Under the pieces are notes generated by a model. The model saw nothing but the letters and a program-made list of their open reading frames with translations, made no database searches and was not told the DNA's origin. The translations under genes were made by a program, and so were the position numbers. From Cladobotryum mycophilum (taxonomy: Eukaryota; Ascomycota; Sordariomycetes; Hypocreales; Hypocreaceae): a stretch of 64,000 nt of DNA. The stretch lies in NCBI GenBank assembly GCA_036429605.1, contig CM071590.1:558001-622000 (forward strand), given 5' to 3'. Below, one piece after another: positions 24,348-35,549 of the stretch; positions within the stretch are counted from its first letter, which is position 1; the number at the start of each line of letters is the position of its first letter.

Positions 24348-25669
24348 TCACCATAGCATGTTTTGTATCATGATCAGGAGATTATAAGAGACCAGTATGT
24401 TCCGCTTCTTCAATTCAATCTTCACTTCCTTGTTTTTCCTGCCAGCGAAATCATTCGCTTCGTCCGCGGACATGTAGCCAATTCGAACAGCCATTTCCTG
24501 CAGCGTACTGCCGCGTATATACCTAGAGGGCTCAAATTTGCAGTCCCTGAGCCTCTCCCAGGACTGGTGCCCCCTGTGTCGTTGATGCACAAGAGCCACC
24601 ATCACATAGGCAAACGCCAGGTATCTCCTGTCCGGACGGGCTTTGTTTTGGAACATCAGGAGCCGTTTATGAAGCTTAAACAGCTCAGGACAACTCTCGC
24701 TTCCCACCACCAATATTTTGATATCCCGATTATCCGGATCCGGCACCAGCACAAGCTCGCCGGACTGCAAGGCCTTGGCATAACGTCGGCATACTGATAT
24801 GGTACTCGTGACACTCGTGGATAGCTTTTTCCCCCCGGCTGTGGCCCAAAGAGATACTCTGCAACGTCTTCGCCGAGTGCCGATGGCACAAAGCGAAAGA
24901 AGGCCATTTTGTTTGCAGGTAGCCACTGCCCCGTAATGCAACACCAGCCCATTGGCTTTTTGGTATCCGCATCGTGTTGAAAGCCATACGTGGCAAAGAC
25001 TTCGTCCCTGAACGTTAAGCGATTCTCACCAGTTTCCTGGTTGAATATGGGGGGTTCGTATCCCAACCGAGTCAGTTGCGAGGCGGCCATTATCTCGACC
25101 TGGAACCAGTCTCCCATGATATCGCCCGGTTGATCTAGTATCATATCAACCCACTCCTCTAGGAGTTGTTGCCGCCGCTCACGGACGACTATGATCCTTT
25201 CGTGAAATATGGAGAGTAACCTCTCAAAGCGGACGACTTCTACGTCATCCTTCCGCCCGACGAGATCAATGCCAAAGTGCTTGGAGATGAAGTCGGGGAA
25301 AGAGCTGACATTGTATCGTAGATAGACCTTGAGGTGCTGATTTGTCGATTCGATCTCGGCCTCGATCGCATCGTCGTAGGCATCCAACTTTTTGCCCAGC
25401 TCTCCGATCAGGACCCTCGTCAGTTCCGGCTGGTCGTTCTTGAACATGGGCGAGGAAACAAAGTACTTTATAGTTTTGTTGATCTCGGCGCACTTGGAGA
25501 GAAACTCGGACTTTTTCTTGTATGATTGGTCCAGATAGGGTTGGATTTCTTGTTTGAGGAACTTCTCGGTGAACATCTGTTTAATAGGCAGTGTGAATTG
25601 AGGAGAATCGAATATCTCGTCCTCGACTTTAGGAATGGGACTAGTCTGTTGACTATTCTTGCCCGGCAT
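24348..25669 (-). CDS. Degenerate HNH-endonuclease-like protein
   Basis: Intronless, ATG at 25669. The N-terminal 200 residues are helical and charged. The C-terminal part follows the layout of fungal HNH-domain proteins: a CxxTG motif (WCCITGQWLP), the segment normally containing an A-H-I-V-P histidine (here MAFFRFVPSALG), VAEYLFGPQPGG, the strand GELVLVPDPDNRDIKIL, and YLAFAYVMVALV. The catalytic histidine position is not His, so nuclease activity is unlikely. One base is missing in T5C6 at 24826-24836 (+ strand). Restoring it joins FGPQPGGK to KLSTSVTSTISVCRRYAKAL and gives 440 residues. The upstream gene at 26253 is divergent. Confidence 0.68.
24826..24836 (-). other. Single-base deficit in the HNH-like gene
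   Basis: Coding strand G6A5. Protein-like sequence continues in the frame reached by adding one G or A. As written the frame ends in a Cys/Trp-rich nonsense tail 45 residues later. Confidence 0.7.
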
Positions 25670-26252
25670 GGTGAAGACTTTCTTGGTTGAGGATAACAGT
25701 ACTGGTATGAATTCCTGGATGTGAGGGTATGGAGATGGGTTGCCACAATGGTAAAAGATGAGGAGACGACAATGCCACAGTCTCCCTTCTCACGAAGCTC
25801 CTTCCAGCAGGAGACTGAGTTGATGATGGTTTCCAAGGCGACCATAAGATATCGCCATTGCGCCTACTGAAATTTGGCAAGAAAATGAATTATCCAGCTC
25901 TTCCTGGTGATCCATCGAGATTCTAGCATCTTCTGCGTCGAGGAAACGGGTGCATGCAGCGTTGAGTGGAGCAAACTGAACACACCACCTCAAAGTGCAC
26001 GTCTCTCCCAAGAGTCAACCCGCATCTGTGCTTCAACAAAGAAACCAAATCCGGTTGAAAGCGAGTTCACATCCATCCGTTGGAGGGATCAAAACGTGCA
26101 AACTGTCATCATCGTTCAATTCAATGGTTGCTGCTGCTTTTGTCTGTAACAGCCTGCATCATAAGGCACAGCTGAGCGCTTCCACTCGACACATCACCAA
26201 GACCAGCAATCGCTTTTCTCTTTTTTTATTGATTTACACTGCTCTAGTTATC
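25670..26252. promoter_or_regulatory. Divergent intergenic region, HNH-like / orphan gene
   Basis: 583 bases between two divergent starts, presumably both promoters. Nothing else recognised. Confidence 0.4.
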
Positions 26253-27185
26253 ATGGCTGAAAATAACATCTTGCGCACCATTTACCGCATCAGCAGAGAC
26301 CTGAATGAGCATCACTTCATACCCGCACACCACCTCTCCGCACTCGAGGATCGACTCTTCATCGCCTGCAAGCAACCGATCGTGGACGCAAACGAGCCCA
26401 CCGCCTCACCAAAAAGCGATTCCATCACAAAACGTCGAAACAAGCGAGCGCACCAAATGTATAATCAGGTTCTGGACAAGGATTGGAAAGTCTTTCTCCC
26501 CTTTCTTCTCGCCGTCAAGCCGAGGGAGTGTTCGTACAAAATCATGGTGCAATTCTTTGCCTATCACCAGACGGAACAAGATTGCGCAGTCACCAGTCTC
26601 AGCTTGGAGTCCAAGGAACTCTTGGAATCCATAGCGAGTCGCAACGGGATTCTTCACACCAGGCAGTTTCAGCACATGATTCAATCCTTGTCCTGGATAG
26701 GCGGGAACAAGACGGTTCTTCCGCCTCTGAGGCCCAGCATTCGGAAGTTCTCTCAGTTTTGCAATCTGCCCGTCGACAAGCTGCACTTCTTGGGTGAACC
26801 CATATTCTCGGGCATCCTAGGAAGCAATGAAAGGAAACACGAGTGGATCAAGAAAGGCACGAATACGAATTGCGTGAGCCTTCTTGTCGATGAACATGAT
26901 GAGAACGATAGCTGCTTAATCGTCAAAATGGGTTTTGCTAAGAGTCTCGGGCTCATTTCGATGCTATCCAAGCTACCCGTATCGAAGAGTTATGAAAATG
27001 CAGAGGCTCGAATGAACCTGTCTAGGCCAGGTAAATCTGTCATCCCAAGGCCCGACTCATTGGTGCAAATACTGATCGGAGCCAGATTTATGTTACAATC
27101 CTACAAAGGTTGCATTTGGCCATGTCTCAGCCTGTGGGGACGCATTGAACCATGCAATCCGATCGAGCAAAAGGTGGAAGGCTGA
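26253..27185 (+). CDS. Orphan protein, 310 residues
   Basis: Single open frame from an ATG at 26253 (MAENNILRTIYRISRDL). No family recognised. It is soluble-looking, mixed alpha/beta, with a basic patch near residue 60 (ITKRRNKRAHQ) and no signal peptide or membrane segment. The 3' end is uncertain: another open frame overlaps the end and runs to 27360, so an unrecognised 3' intron is possible. The gene is convergent with the MFS transporter, 152 bases from stop to stop. Confidence 0.55.
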   Translation: MAENNILRTIYRISRDLNEHHFIPAHHLSALEDRLFIACKQPIVDANEPTASPKSDSITKRRNKRAHQMYNQVLDKDWKVFLPFLLAVKPRECSYKIMVQFFAYHQTEQDCAVTSLSLESKELLESIASRNGILHTRQFQHMIQSLSWIGGNKTVLPPLRPSIRKFSQFCNLPVDKLHFLGEPIFSGILGSNERKHEWIKKGTNTNCVSLLVDEHDENDSCLIVKMGFAKSLGLISMLSKLPVSKSYENAEARMNLSRPGKSVIPRPDSLVQILIGARFMLQSYKGCIWPCLSLWGRIEPCNPIEQKVEG

Positions 27186-27337
27186 GCGAAAGGCAGCACA
27201 TCCATTCACGGAATGCGTCATGTGGAACATCATCAGCGATACGATGGACGTTACATTTCACTTTTACATTGGTCGCCAACAGGGTGTTGAGTTGAGGAGA
27301 AAGTTGCAACTGGTAAAACTGAATCTTACAAAGGCCT

Positions 27338-28773
27338 TCACCACCGTGTCAGGTGTTTAGCAGTCAACCTGTATCCGTGCCACAGCAACATGATTAATGC
27401 CGTACAACATGATGTGACCCCCGTCAGAATGACCATTGAATCATATTTTCCCACCGCATACCTTTCCCGCGCAGTCGCCTTGGACGACATCAACACGGCG
27501 CTCAGTGGCCCGACCAGGATGTTCCCCACGCCTTGCACGAATACGAAGATGGCATAGGTAGCAAAAACTGTGGAGGGGTCATCGCTGACGGCTCGTCCCA
27601 TTGCGACACGCATCGTTGCGAAGCCGAAGCCGAAGACGCCGTATATGAGAGAGAAGACGATGAGAAATGGCAGCGATTTGGCCAAACCCCAGAAAGTAAA
27701 GGACGCCGCGGCTGCAATGACACAGCAAATGATTCCCAAGAGACTCGGCGACAGGTTCTTGTCTGACAAGTAGCCGAAAGCAAATTGTCCAACGACCTGG
27801 GCAATAGACATGAGAGCGACGAGTACGGCGCCTTGCATTGATCGTATACCCAGCGACGAGGCATAGGATGGTAGGAAGACTACCGGATAGAAGAAGCCTA
27901 TGCCCTGGACCAGAATCGCCGATCCATAAATCCAAAACAGCGGCTGCTTCAAGAATCCCCAGTTGATGGGCGCCAGGACTGCCTGATCAGACGCCGGGAG
28001 ACGGCCCTTGAAGAGCGGAAGCAGCGGCACGGCGAGGACCATCATTGCCACGGCGGACGCCCTCAACGTTGTCCGATGGCCGTATTTTATGAGAAGCGCG
28101 TCAAGGATAAAGGGCAGGACAGTGCCTGTAGCCCCCGATGATGCGGAAATGAGACCGAATGCCATACCCTTTCGGGCGACCCACCATTCGTTGATCATAC
28201 TTACAATCGGAAACGAAAGGGTGACGAAACCAAGGCCGTACAAGAGACCTTGCGTGGCAATGAGGCCGTTGACAGAACTGGTGAAGGAGGCGGCCAAGAG
28301 TCCCAAGATGCACAGCGGACAGCCGATCCATATTTGGAGACGCTGATACTTGGGGAAGCGCCTGGTGAGCATGGCAGAGAATGGTGCGCCGAGATAGTAG
28401 AGGGCCTGGGCCAAGACACCGATTGTTGGGATTTTGGCGCTGTCCTTTTTGAACTCTGGAAGCTGAGAGTAATAATTCTGGAAGACTCCGAAACACATGG
28501 GGAATCCTGGCGATGGTTGTCAGTTAATGTCTTGGTCTGCAAGGGAGAGTGTGTGCGACACCTACCCCAGAAGAGGGCGTCAAAGATGAAGCCGGCGATG
28601 AGGACGGTCCAGGCATCACGGCCCCGATCGACTGGTTTTAGCTGTTGGGATTGTGTGCCTTGTTGGAATTCATTTTCCGTCTCTGATGGACTTTTCGATG
28701 CATCGTGGTAATGGTGTTGAGACTGCGGTACAAGCTCAATGTCGGTTGTGGTGATGACCTGAGTGCTGCTCAT
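27338..28773 (-). CDS. MFS transporter, monocarboxylate-permease-like
   Basis: Exons 28773-28566 and 28506-27338 give 458 residues. A hydrophilic 55-residue N-terminus precedes about 12 membrane helices. The first helix is AWTVLIAGFIFDALFWG, followed by FPMCFGVFQNYYS. Loop 2-3 has RRFPKYQRLQ, the helix 4 to 5 region has EWWVARKGMAFGL, and the central loop (KGRLPASD) is short. This layout matches fungal MCT-type major facilitator proteins, proton-linked carriers of monocarboxylates or similar small molecules at the plasma membrane. The substrate cannot be told from sequence. No frame defect. Confidence 0.85.
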
Positions 28774-31700
28774 TGTGTCGTCGTGCTCTGTAGAAACAAA
28801 ACGAGAAGCAAGTATTTATTTGTATTTTATTTATTTATTTCTAATAAGCCATTGGGCAAATGAACTACTCTATATATCTTTTTATTGGGTCACATATCAA
28901 CTGCATCCCATTCATTCATGTGATTGCATCTATCTGCCGAATATTATCTCACCACCGCACATATTCCACCCATTCTCTTTCTCTCCCTCCATCTCTCTCT
29001 GTCTCTCTGTCTCTCTCTCCAACCCTTACCCAACCGATGCCGGCTCCGGACAAGTCGGAAGTGTGGACCCATTCCGGCCGGACAGAGTCGCCGAGCGTGT
29101 CGAGTGTGTCAAAGTAGTCAAAGTATCCAGTACAAAAGGCACGCCCTTGCGCCCTAGACTTGACAGCGAGTGAAACTGTGCCTTGTACTAACAACGGTCA
29201 AGTCAAGGTCTCAAGCGCTTTGTATTGCCGGTGTGTCTGTCTGTTGTCTTGTGTGACTTGACCTGATTCACACTAGTTTGAACGGAGCCTAATCTTGCAT
29301 TATTTTAGTGAAGACATGCATAATAGTATGACTAGGGGGGCGGTTGGTGGTGTGAGGTTGGTTGTGTTTATCTTACTCTAATGAGATTTTTGCATTATTA
29401 TAATGATATGATGAACAAAAAAGGGATAGGGTAGGTGGCACAAGAATAGTGAACACGGTTGGGTTCTGGACGTTTCTATGATTGGGATCCGCACAACTGC
29501 GCCCTGTAATCAACAAGTGAGACTTGACCTTGTTTCTATCGTATCTTGTGCTAAGACTACTTACTACTTGTAAGACTAGATACGATACTAGACTTGCCTT
29601 TTACCTTACCTTACCCTAAACATCGTCAACATCGAACAAATCTCAAACAGGTTTTATTTGGTCTATGAAGTAATGCATTTCTACCAATGGGTGTAAAACG
29701 GTGTAGATCCTATTCTCCATTATGAAGTCATCTACAGAAACTAGCATTTACAATATCCCGCCGGGTTGAAGGTTGCTTTGTTGTCAAGCCAATCTTAGAA
29801 AGTGTGTTACTCTGTCATACTACAGGTAGAGTTGTCTGCTCTATTCTTTTCTCTACTCTTCCTCGGTCTACGATGTCCGGTATCCGGTGCAACCTTGACG
29901 GACGAAAACAAAGACACTCACACACACACACACATCACATCGATATGGATACCTGCTCTTTGGGCTGAACAGTTGTGGCTTCTGTGCCGGCCCAACGGAT
30001 CATCCATCCCGGCAATGAATGGGCTGGGCTGGGCTTGTTCAGAAGAGACCCTGTATGCCTGTACCGTACCGCTGTCTCCATTTCCCAATCCCGTCCCTTT
30101 CTGCCTACGGAGAGTACACTTCCCGTTCCCTAAAAAAGCCACTCTCCTTTTCTTTCAGGTACACGAAGTTTAGCGAGATGGGAGGCAAGGCAAGAAAGAA
30201 AAAAGCGGAAATATTTTGTCAGCAAAAAGCATCGTTTAAACACGAGATGGAAGACCCGGCATCTCGAGAAAGAAGAATCTAGATCCTCCTGAGCGGGCGT
30301 TTTGTTGTTCATGGCAAGGGGGATGGGATGAAGGGGGGCTTGCAGCTTGGCGACCACAAAAATTGCACCATAATGAATGTGCCACGTTACGGGCTACCAC
30401 AAGTGGAAGGAATAATTCTTTTTTCTCCTGTATTACAGCATAACAGACCGGCCGTAATTTTGTAATTATTTTGGTCTAGGCTGATCAATTGTGTTGGTTT
30501 GTTCTCCTCTTTTTTATTTCGTCTCCTTTCCCTCCCTTGACTTGACTTGACATGACATGACATGGCATAGCGTATATGCCGAAAAGCAATAACCTAATGT
30601 GTGGCAACCTGAAAGAAAAAGATGGGGGTGCATGCACAATGGGCCTGATCAAGCAATCAAGCGATGCAAGGGATGGAGAATTTTGGGAGCCCTGGAGGGA
30701 CGGGGGGCAGTGACAGCGAGACAAGGGATGGGGACTGGACGGACTGGGACTGGGGACTTGGGACTGGTAAATCCATACCGAAGTGGAGGGCAGCCACATG
30801 TCCAACGGGTGGGTGTCATCCACAGCCATGGCATGGGTGTGTGTGTGTGTCTCTCTCTCTATCCCATGCATGTCCCATGTTTGTCCCACCGGGTGAGTTA
30901 TCCCTGCATACGAAAAAAAGACCCAAGCTTTATGCAACGCAATCTCGTCTAATTGGAAGTTTCCGATTCATGCCTTCTTTTCTTTTTTCTTATTCCGCAA
31001 AAGGGCCTAAATTTCCCCTTCCCTTCTCTCTCTCTCGCTGTCACTCCTCCCTTGCAGGGTCCCCCCTTGTTTAGGAGCACGTAGTACAGCGGTTAGATCA
31101 CGCTATCTTTGGCGTTTGTTTTGTTTCCTTTTTCAACTGCCGGAACGGAATGGAACGGCCAACAGACAAAGGAGAGAAGGAGAAAACAAGACCCGAAGAT
31201 TGTCTAGTTTTTATTTTGGTGACCTAGACTTGGACTGGAACAAGGTGTAAGACCAGCATTTGCCATCGATCCCCCCTCCCGCTGCTATGGAACGCTATTA
31301 TAGCAGCTAGAACATGGAAAACTAAAAGGCCCAAGAATTAATACTAAAATAAAAACAAAACGGTCTTCTTTTTTGGGTTTTTGTTTCGGGACCAACCGTA
31401 TGGGTAAGTGGGCAGCAGGAATAGAACCACGAGTCAAGGTTGTACATAGGTTAGACAAAAAGCGTTTGCGTCGTTCAAGGACATGCTCCGTAGCGAGAAA
31501 CAAGAAGCAGAAGCAGATGAACAAAGGAACCAGTAACAGTAATTCCCCGTACCGGCAAAATTTTCCTTCCTCTCTCTCTCCTTCTCCCTCTCGCCTCCGT
31601 CTCCCCTTGTCCCAAAAAGCAAAGACAGGAACCGGGCCACGAGGAGCTGGAGGAGCATTTTTGGCTTGGCTTGGTCACACACTGCGCGGCCGCATGGCAA

Positions 31701-32383
31701 AAGACTTCCGGGAGGCGATATGGGAAATATCCACACATCCACACCTCGAGACCCCAGCATTGGGACCACGATAAGCAAGGGAGACAAGGAGAGACAGGAC
31801 GCAAGCGAGGGACCCTTGGGACCCCAGTAAGAAACGCCTCAAAGCTGAAAAAGTAATTAGACATTTTTCCTTCTCTCTCGTTTCGTTCTGGGGGCAACTT
31901 ACGGTCAACGACATGGTGGTGGAAATGAGACATGGGAATGGGCAAACTGGCAGGTAGGCGAAGGCGAGGCAAGGCAAGGCAAGGCAAAGGCGGGTTGATG
32001 GAACCCGTCAGGCCCCCTGGTCACTCTCTCCATCCATGCCCAACCTCCAAAGGAGGCGGGCGGAAGAGGAGGAGCCGGAGAGCTTGGGAGGAGGATGGAT
32101 AGGGAATCACGATTTCGGGAGTGGAAACTCTCCTAAACGCATGGGTGGGGGCTCTCCTGAACGACAAACTCCCTGGGATGAGAGGACTTCAATGTGTATA
32201 AGTATCCAGGAATCCTACCCCCAAAGTTTCCAGTTTCTTCAGACCAGCTTCACTCACAGTCATCCGATCTACTACACTTTCGTTCATTATCCAACAGATC
32301 CGCCTGACGAAGTCTGTCCAATCACTTAATAATCACATTCGCTGAATATAATAACCACCCCCACACCCTCACTACCATTCAAA
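28774..32383. other. 3.6 kb gene-free stretch rich in simple repeats
   Basis: No supported gene. Contains pyrimidine-rich CT tracts at about 28975-29025, a CA tract at 29919-29934, a GT then CT tract at about 30837-30860, and GCAAG repeats near 31968-31986. The right end (about 32200-32383) looks like the leader of the repeat-protein gene. The length is compatible with a large regulated promoter or an unannotated non-coding transcript. Confidence 0.45.
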
Positions 32384-33856
32384 ATGAAGTTCCTCGCCGT
32401 CTCCGCTCTCTGCGTCATCGCAGCCTCTGCTGCTCCTACTTCCTACCCTCCTCCCAGCGGCCCTGCCTACCCCGTTCCTGGCGGTCCCGGTAGCGAGCCC
32501 ACTCAGCCCGGTGGTGATTACCCTGTTCCTGGCGGTCCTTCCGGACCCGGTGCTCCCGGCTACCCCACCACTCCCGGCGGCCCCGGTCTCCCTGGTGCTC
32601 CCGGTCTCCCCGGCCACGATGGCAAAGGAAGCCTCATCAACGTCCCCACTAATGTTGGCATCATCGCTCCCGTCGACGTCAAGAACAACGAGATTATCAA
32701 GAATGTTGGAAACAACGCCAACATCTTGAACGGTATTGACATCTTGGGTGGCAAGGGACAAAAGGGATACCCCACTCCTGGCAAGCCCGGTAATCCTTAC
32801 CCCGTTCCCCGTGACAATGGTCACCTCGTCAATGCTCCTGTCAATGTTGTCGCTGCAATTCCCGTCGCCGTCAAGAACAACGAGATTATCAAGAATGTTG
32901 GGAACGACGCCAGCATCTTGAACGATATTAACATCTTGGGTGGCAAGGGACAAAAGGGATATCCCACTCCTGGAAAGCCCGGTAACCCTTCTCCTGAGTA
33001 TCCCGTTCCCGGTGGTGAGCCTGGTCACGGTTCTTACCCTGCGCCCGCTCCTTATCCCGTTCCTCGTAGTGAGGGCTCTCTCGTCAATGTCCCCGTCAAT
33101 GCTGCCGCCGCCGTTCCCGTCGTTGTTGCAAACAACGAGATCGTCAAGGATGTCTTGAACGACGCCAAGGTCGCTAACGGCATCAACGTCCTCCCCCGTG
33201 GTGAGGGCTCTCTCGTCAATGTCCCCGTCAATGCTGCCGCCGCTATTCCCGTCGTTGTCGCACACAACGAGATCGTCAAGGATGTCTTGAACGACGCCAA
33301 GGTCGCTAACGGCATCAACGTCCTCCCCCGTGGTGAGGGTTCTGTTGTCAATGCTCCCATCAACGCCGCCGCCGCCGTTCCCGTCGTTGTTGCAAACAAC
33401 GAGATCGTCAAGGATGTCTTGAACGACGCCAAGGTCGCTAACGGCATCAACGTCCTCCCCCGTGGTGAGGGTTCTGTTGTCAATGCTCCCATCAACGCCG
33501 CCGCCGCCGTTCCCGTCGTTGTTGCAAACAACGAGATCGTCAAGGATGTCTTGAACGACGCCAAGGTCGCTAACGGCATCAACGTCCTCCCCCGTGGTGA
33601 GGGTTCTGTTGTCAATGCTCCCATCAACGCCGCCGCCGCCGTTCCCGTCGTTGTTGCAAACAACGAGATCGTCAAGGATGTCTTGAACGACGCCAAGGTC
33701 GCTAACGGCATCAACGTCCTCCCCCGTGGTGAGGGTTCTGTTGTCAATGCTCCCATCAACGCCGCCGCCGCCGTTCCCGTCGTTGTTGCAAACAACGAGA
33801 TCGTCAAGGATGTCTTGAACGACGCCAAGGTCGCTAACGGCATCAACGTCCTCTAA
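32384..33856 (+). CDS. Secreted cysteine-free tandem-repeat protein
   Basis: Intronless, 490 residues. The signal peptide is residues 1-17 (MKFLAVSALCVIAASAA). Residues 18-80 are Pro/Gly-rich. Two diverged repeat units follow (81-143 and 144-228), each ending in a GGKGQKGYPTPGKPGNP linker and a VPR. Six units of 44 residues start at about residue 229 (xEGSxVNxPxNAAAAxPVVV, then xNNEIVKDVLNDAKVANGIN and VLPR). The last unit stops at VL. The mature protein has no cysteine, no GPI signal and no membrane helix. Alternating short hydrophobic runs and Asn turns suggest a beta-solenoid or self-assembling wall protein. Each unit ends in Leu-Pro-Arg, so Kex2-type processing into peptides is an alternative. 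Function unknown. Confidence 0.82.
   Translation: MKFLAVSALCVIAASAAPTSYPPPSGPAYPVPGGPGSEPTQPGGDYPVPGGPSGPGAPGYPTTPGGPGLPGAPGLPGHDGKGSLINVPTNVGIIAPVDVKNNEIIKNVGNNANILNGIDILGGKGQKGYPTPGKPGNPYPVPRDNGHLVNAPVNVVAAIPVAVKNNEIIKNVGNDASILNDINILGGKGQKGYPTPGKPGNPSPEYPVPGGEPGHGSYPAPAPYPVPRSEGSLVNVPVNAAAAVPVVVANNEIVKDVLNDAKVANGINVLPRGEGSLVNVPVNAAAAIPVVVAHNEIVKDVLNDAKVANGINVLPRGEGSVVNAPINAAAAVPVVVANNEIVKDVLNDAKVANGINVLPRGEGSVVNAPINAAAAVPVVVANNEIVKDVLNDAKVANGINVLPRGEGSVVNAPINAAAAVPVVVANNEIVKDVLNDAKVANGINVLPRGEGSVVNAPINAAAAVPVVVANNEIVKDVLNDAKVANGINVL
33068..33853 (+). repeat. 132-bp tandem repeat, six units
   Basis: Units begin at 33068, 33200, 33332, 33464, 33596 and 33728. The last four appear base-for-base identical. 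The first two differ by a few substitutions (for example GTCCCCGTC for GCTCCCATC). The last unit is cut short by the stop. Near-perfect identity implies recent amplification or gene conversion, and the copy number may be under-counted in an assembly. Confidence 0.92.
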
Positions 33857-35549
33857 GCAATGTTTCGGAGACACGATTTGAGTTGTATCACAAAATACCA
33901 TTGAGAGGTTGAGGGAAGGTGGTTCCCTGACAGACTGGGAGACGAACGGAGATTTTATGTAAATGTTCTTGGACTTCGATAATCATACTTAATACGACTA
34001 ATCATGATTCTGATCTGATGCTTCTCTTGTTTGCCTGTGACTGGGTGCCTAATTCTTGTGATGTTTGAAGTAAATTTCATTCGTGATGTTTTATCTTTTC
34101 TGGTCTAATTTATCTTTCGATATTTTCATAAGTCGTCCTTGTCTATTTGTTTTATTCTACCTACAAATTTCTTAGCTTAGAATAGCTTGCTCTTGTACCT
34201 TTTCCACTGTATGATATTTACCCATTTGCTCAAGCTTCACATATCATGGTTTTTAGGCTCTCTGGTATCTTATGGTTATGGTTATTGTACTTGGATCAAG
34301 CTGACGTTGTATGATCTGATAGTCATCGCTTGGTTGGCAATAGTTATCGAAATATACTATTGGTAAACAGCTCTATGATCCTTGCTAATATTGCAACACG
34401 AGTGGTCGACTTTAGTTCCTAAATGTCCGACTTCTCGACATTACGACTTCAAGCTACCGCCCTCTACATTCACTTATAATGCCGTACCGCTCTCCTGCTT
34501 CGAGATATGGACATGGAGTTCTTCATGTTATTGTCATGTTTATCGTGGCTATTTTTTTATACTTAACGCGAACAATCATCAGAACCTCGGGCGCATCGAC
34601 ATCAATGTTGGCATCGATCTTAACCCTGATACTGATGTGAATTGATGAGAGGAGCACGCTCGGTTGCATTTAATATTAAAAGAACGCTCCTCCGGTAAAT
34701 GCATATAGTTTATGTAAATGGATGGATCTGATGTGCTTTCGGCTAAGATGCGATGTGTGCTAACCATCTCTGTCAAACCTTTTCTAACTTGAGCAGCTGG
34801 GTATGGAATTGGATGGATGAAGATTCGGCATATCATCAAAGTACAATTACCAGGCTACGAATTAACCGAATACCAGAGTCCATTCCTGCGTGCGCCAAAC
34901 TGCTCCATGTCGGATCTATACAGTGAGATTTGTGTCATAACGTACTTGGAATGCCGTCATTGAATGTACAAAAGTCCAACGTAGAAGATGAATGGATGAT
35001 TGTGTACTGCCCATCAATCATAAGTGAGAATGCTACGGCTTCGCACCGTGTAGGTCCCTTGAAGACCCGCGATGTTTCAAAACTGGTATGTAGAATCGTC
35101 CACGTGCAAGGCCCGAGCCGTCAATCTCGCCACTTTCGCCTCACAATTCATGCAAGGCACCAAAGCACTGGAATGTACGGGATCTCTTATTACTAGATGC
35201 GGGTATCGAGGCGGGCGCAAGCTCTCCCCTTACATACCATTAGGAGCATCTGATGTGGCGCTGGGCTTCCAAGAGAACCCCATGCAGTCGCTTGAGACAT
35301 GGCTTGAGTTAGCATAACGCAAGGGGGAGGTTCATGATATCACTCTGAACGCAATGCGTTTACACTTACTGGTACCAAGCAGAGATGGTTAACAAGTTTG
35401 CCTCTCTTGATCAATCAAGTATAAATGTCACAGCATCAGGCCAAATTTTCTCAAATCTTCAACCAGCTTCATCACAAACGATTCGAATCACTTCGCACTG
35501 CCAATATCTTCACTTGATCAAACTTTTGCTCATCCGCAACTCATTCAGT
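33857..35549. other. AT-rich intergenic stretch
   Basis: 1.7 kb with no frame I can support. Several short openings (34382-34645, 34930-35196) lack domain or codon-usage support. Confidence 0.45.

Noticed and set aside
27145..27360. Open frame overlapping the end of the orphan gene at 26253
   Set aside because: Joining it would need two bases lost or one gained, unlike the other breaks, and no splice pair gives a convincing join. Kept only as a caveat on the 3' end.
20776..28773. A secondary-metabolite cluster around the FMO and MFS genes
   Set aside because: No PKS, NRPS, terpene synthase or cluster regulator is present between or beside them; the intervening genes are unrelated.
33052..33846. 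A second antisense frame of 264 codons in the same repeats
   Set aside because: Same cause: a stop-free repeat unit copied six times. No signal peptide or domain.
32372..33901. A 509-codon open frame antisense to the repeat protein
   Set aside because: The 132-bp repeat is a multiple of three and strongly codon-biased, so any stop-free unit stays open in all copies. The antisense peptide is low-complexity and has no start context or domain.
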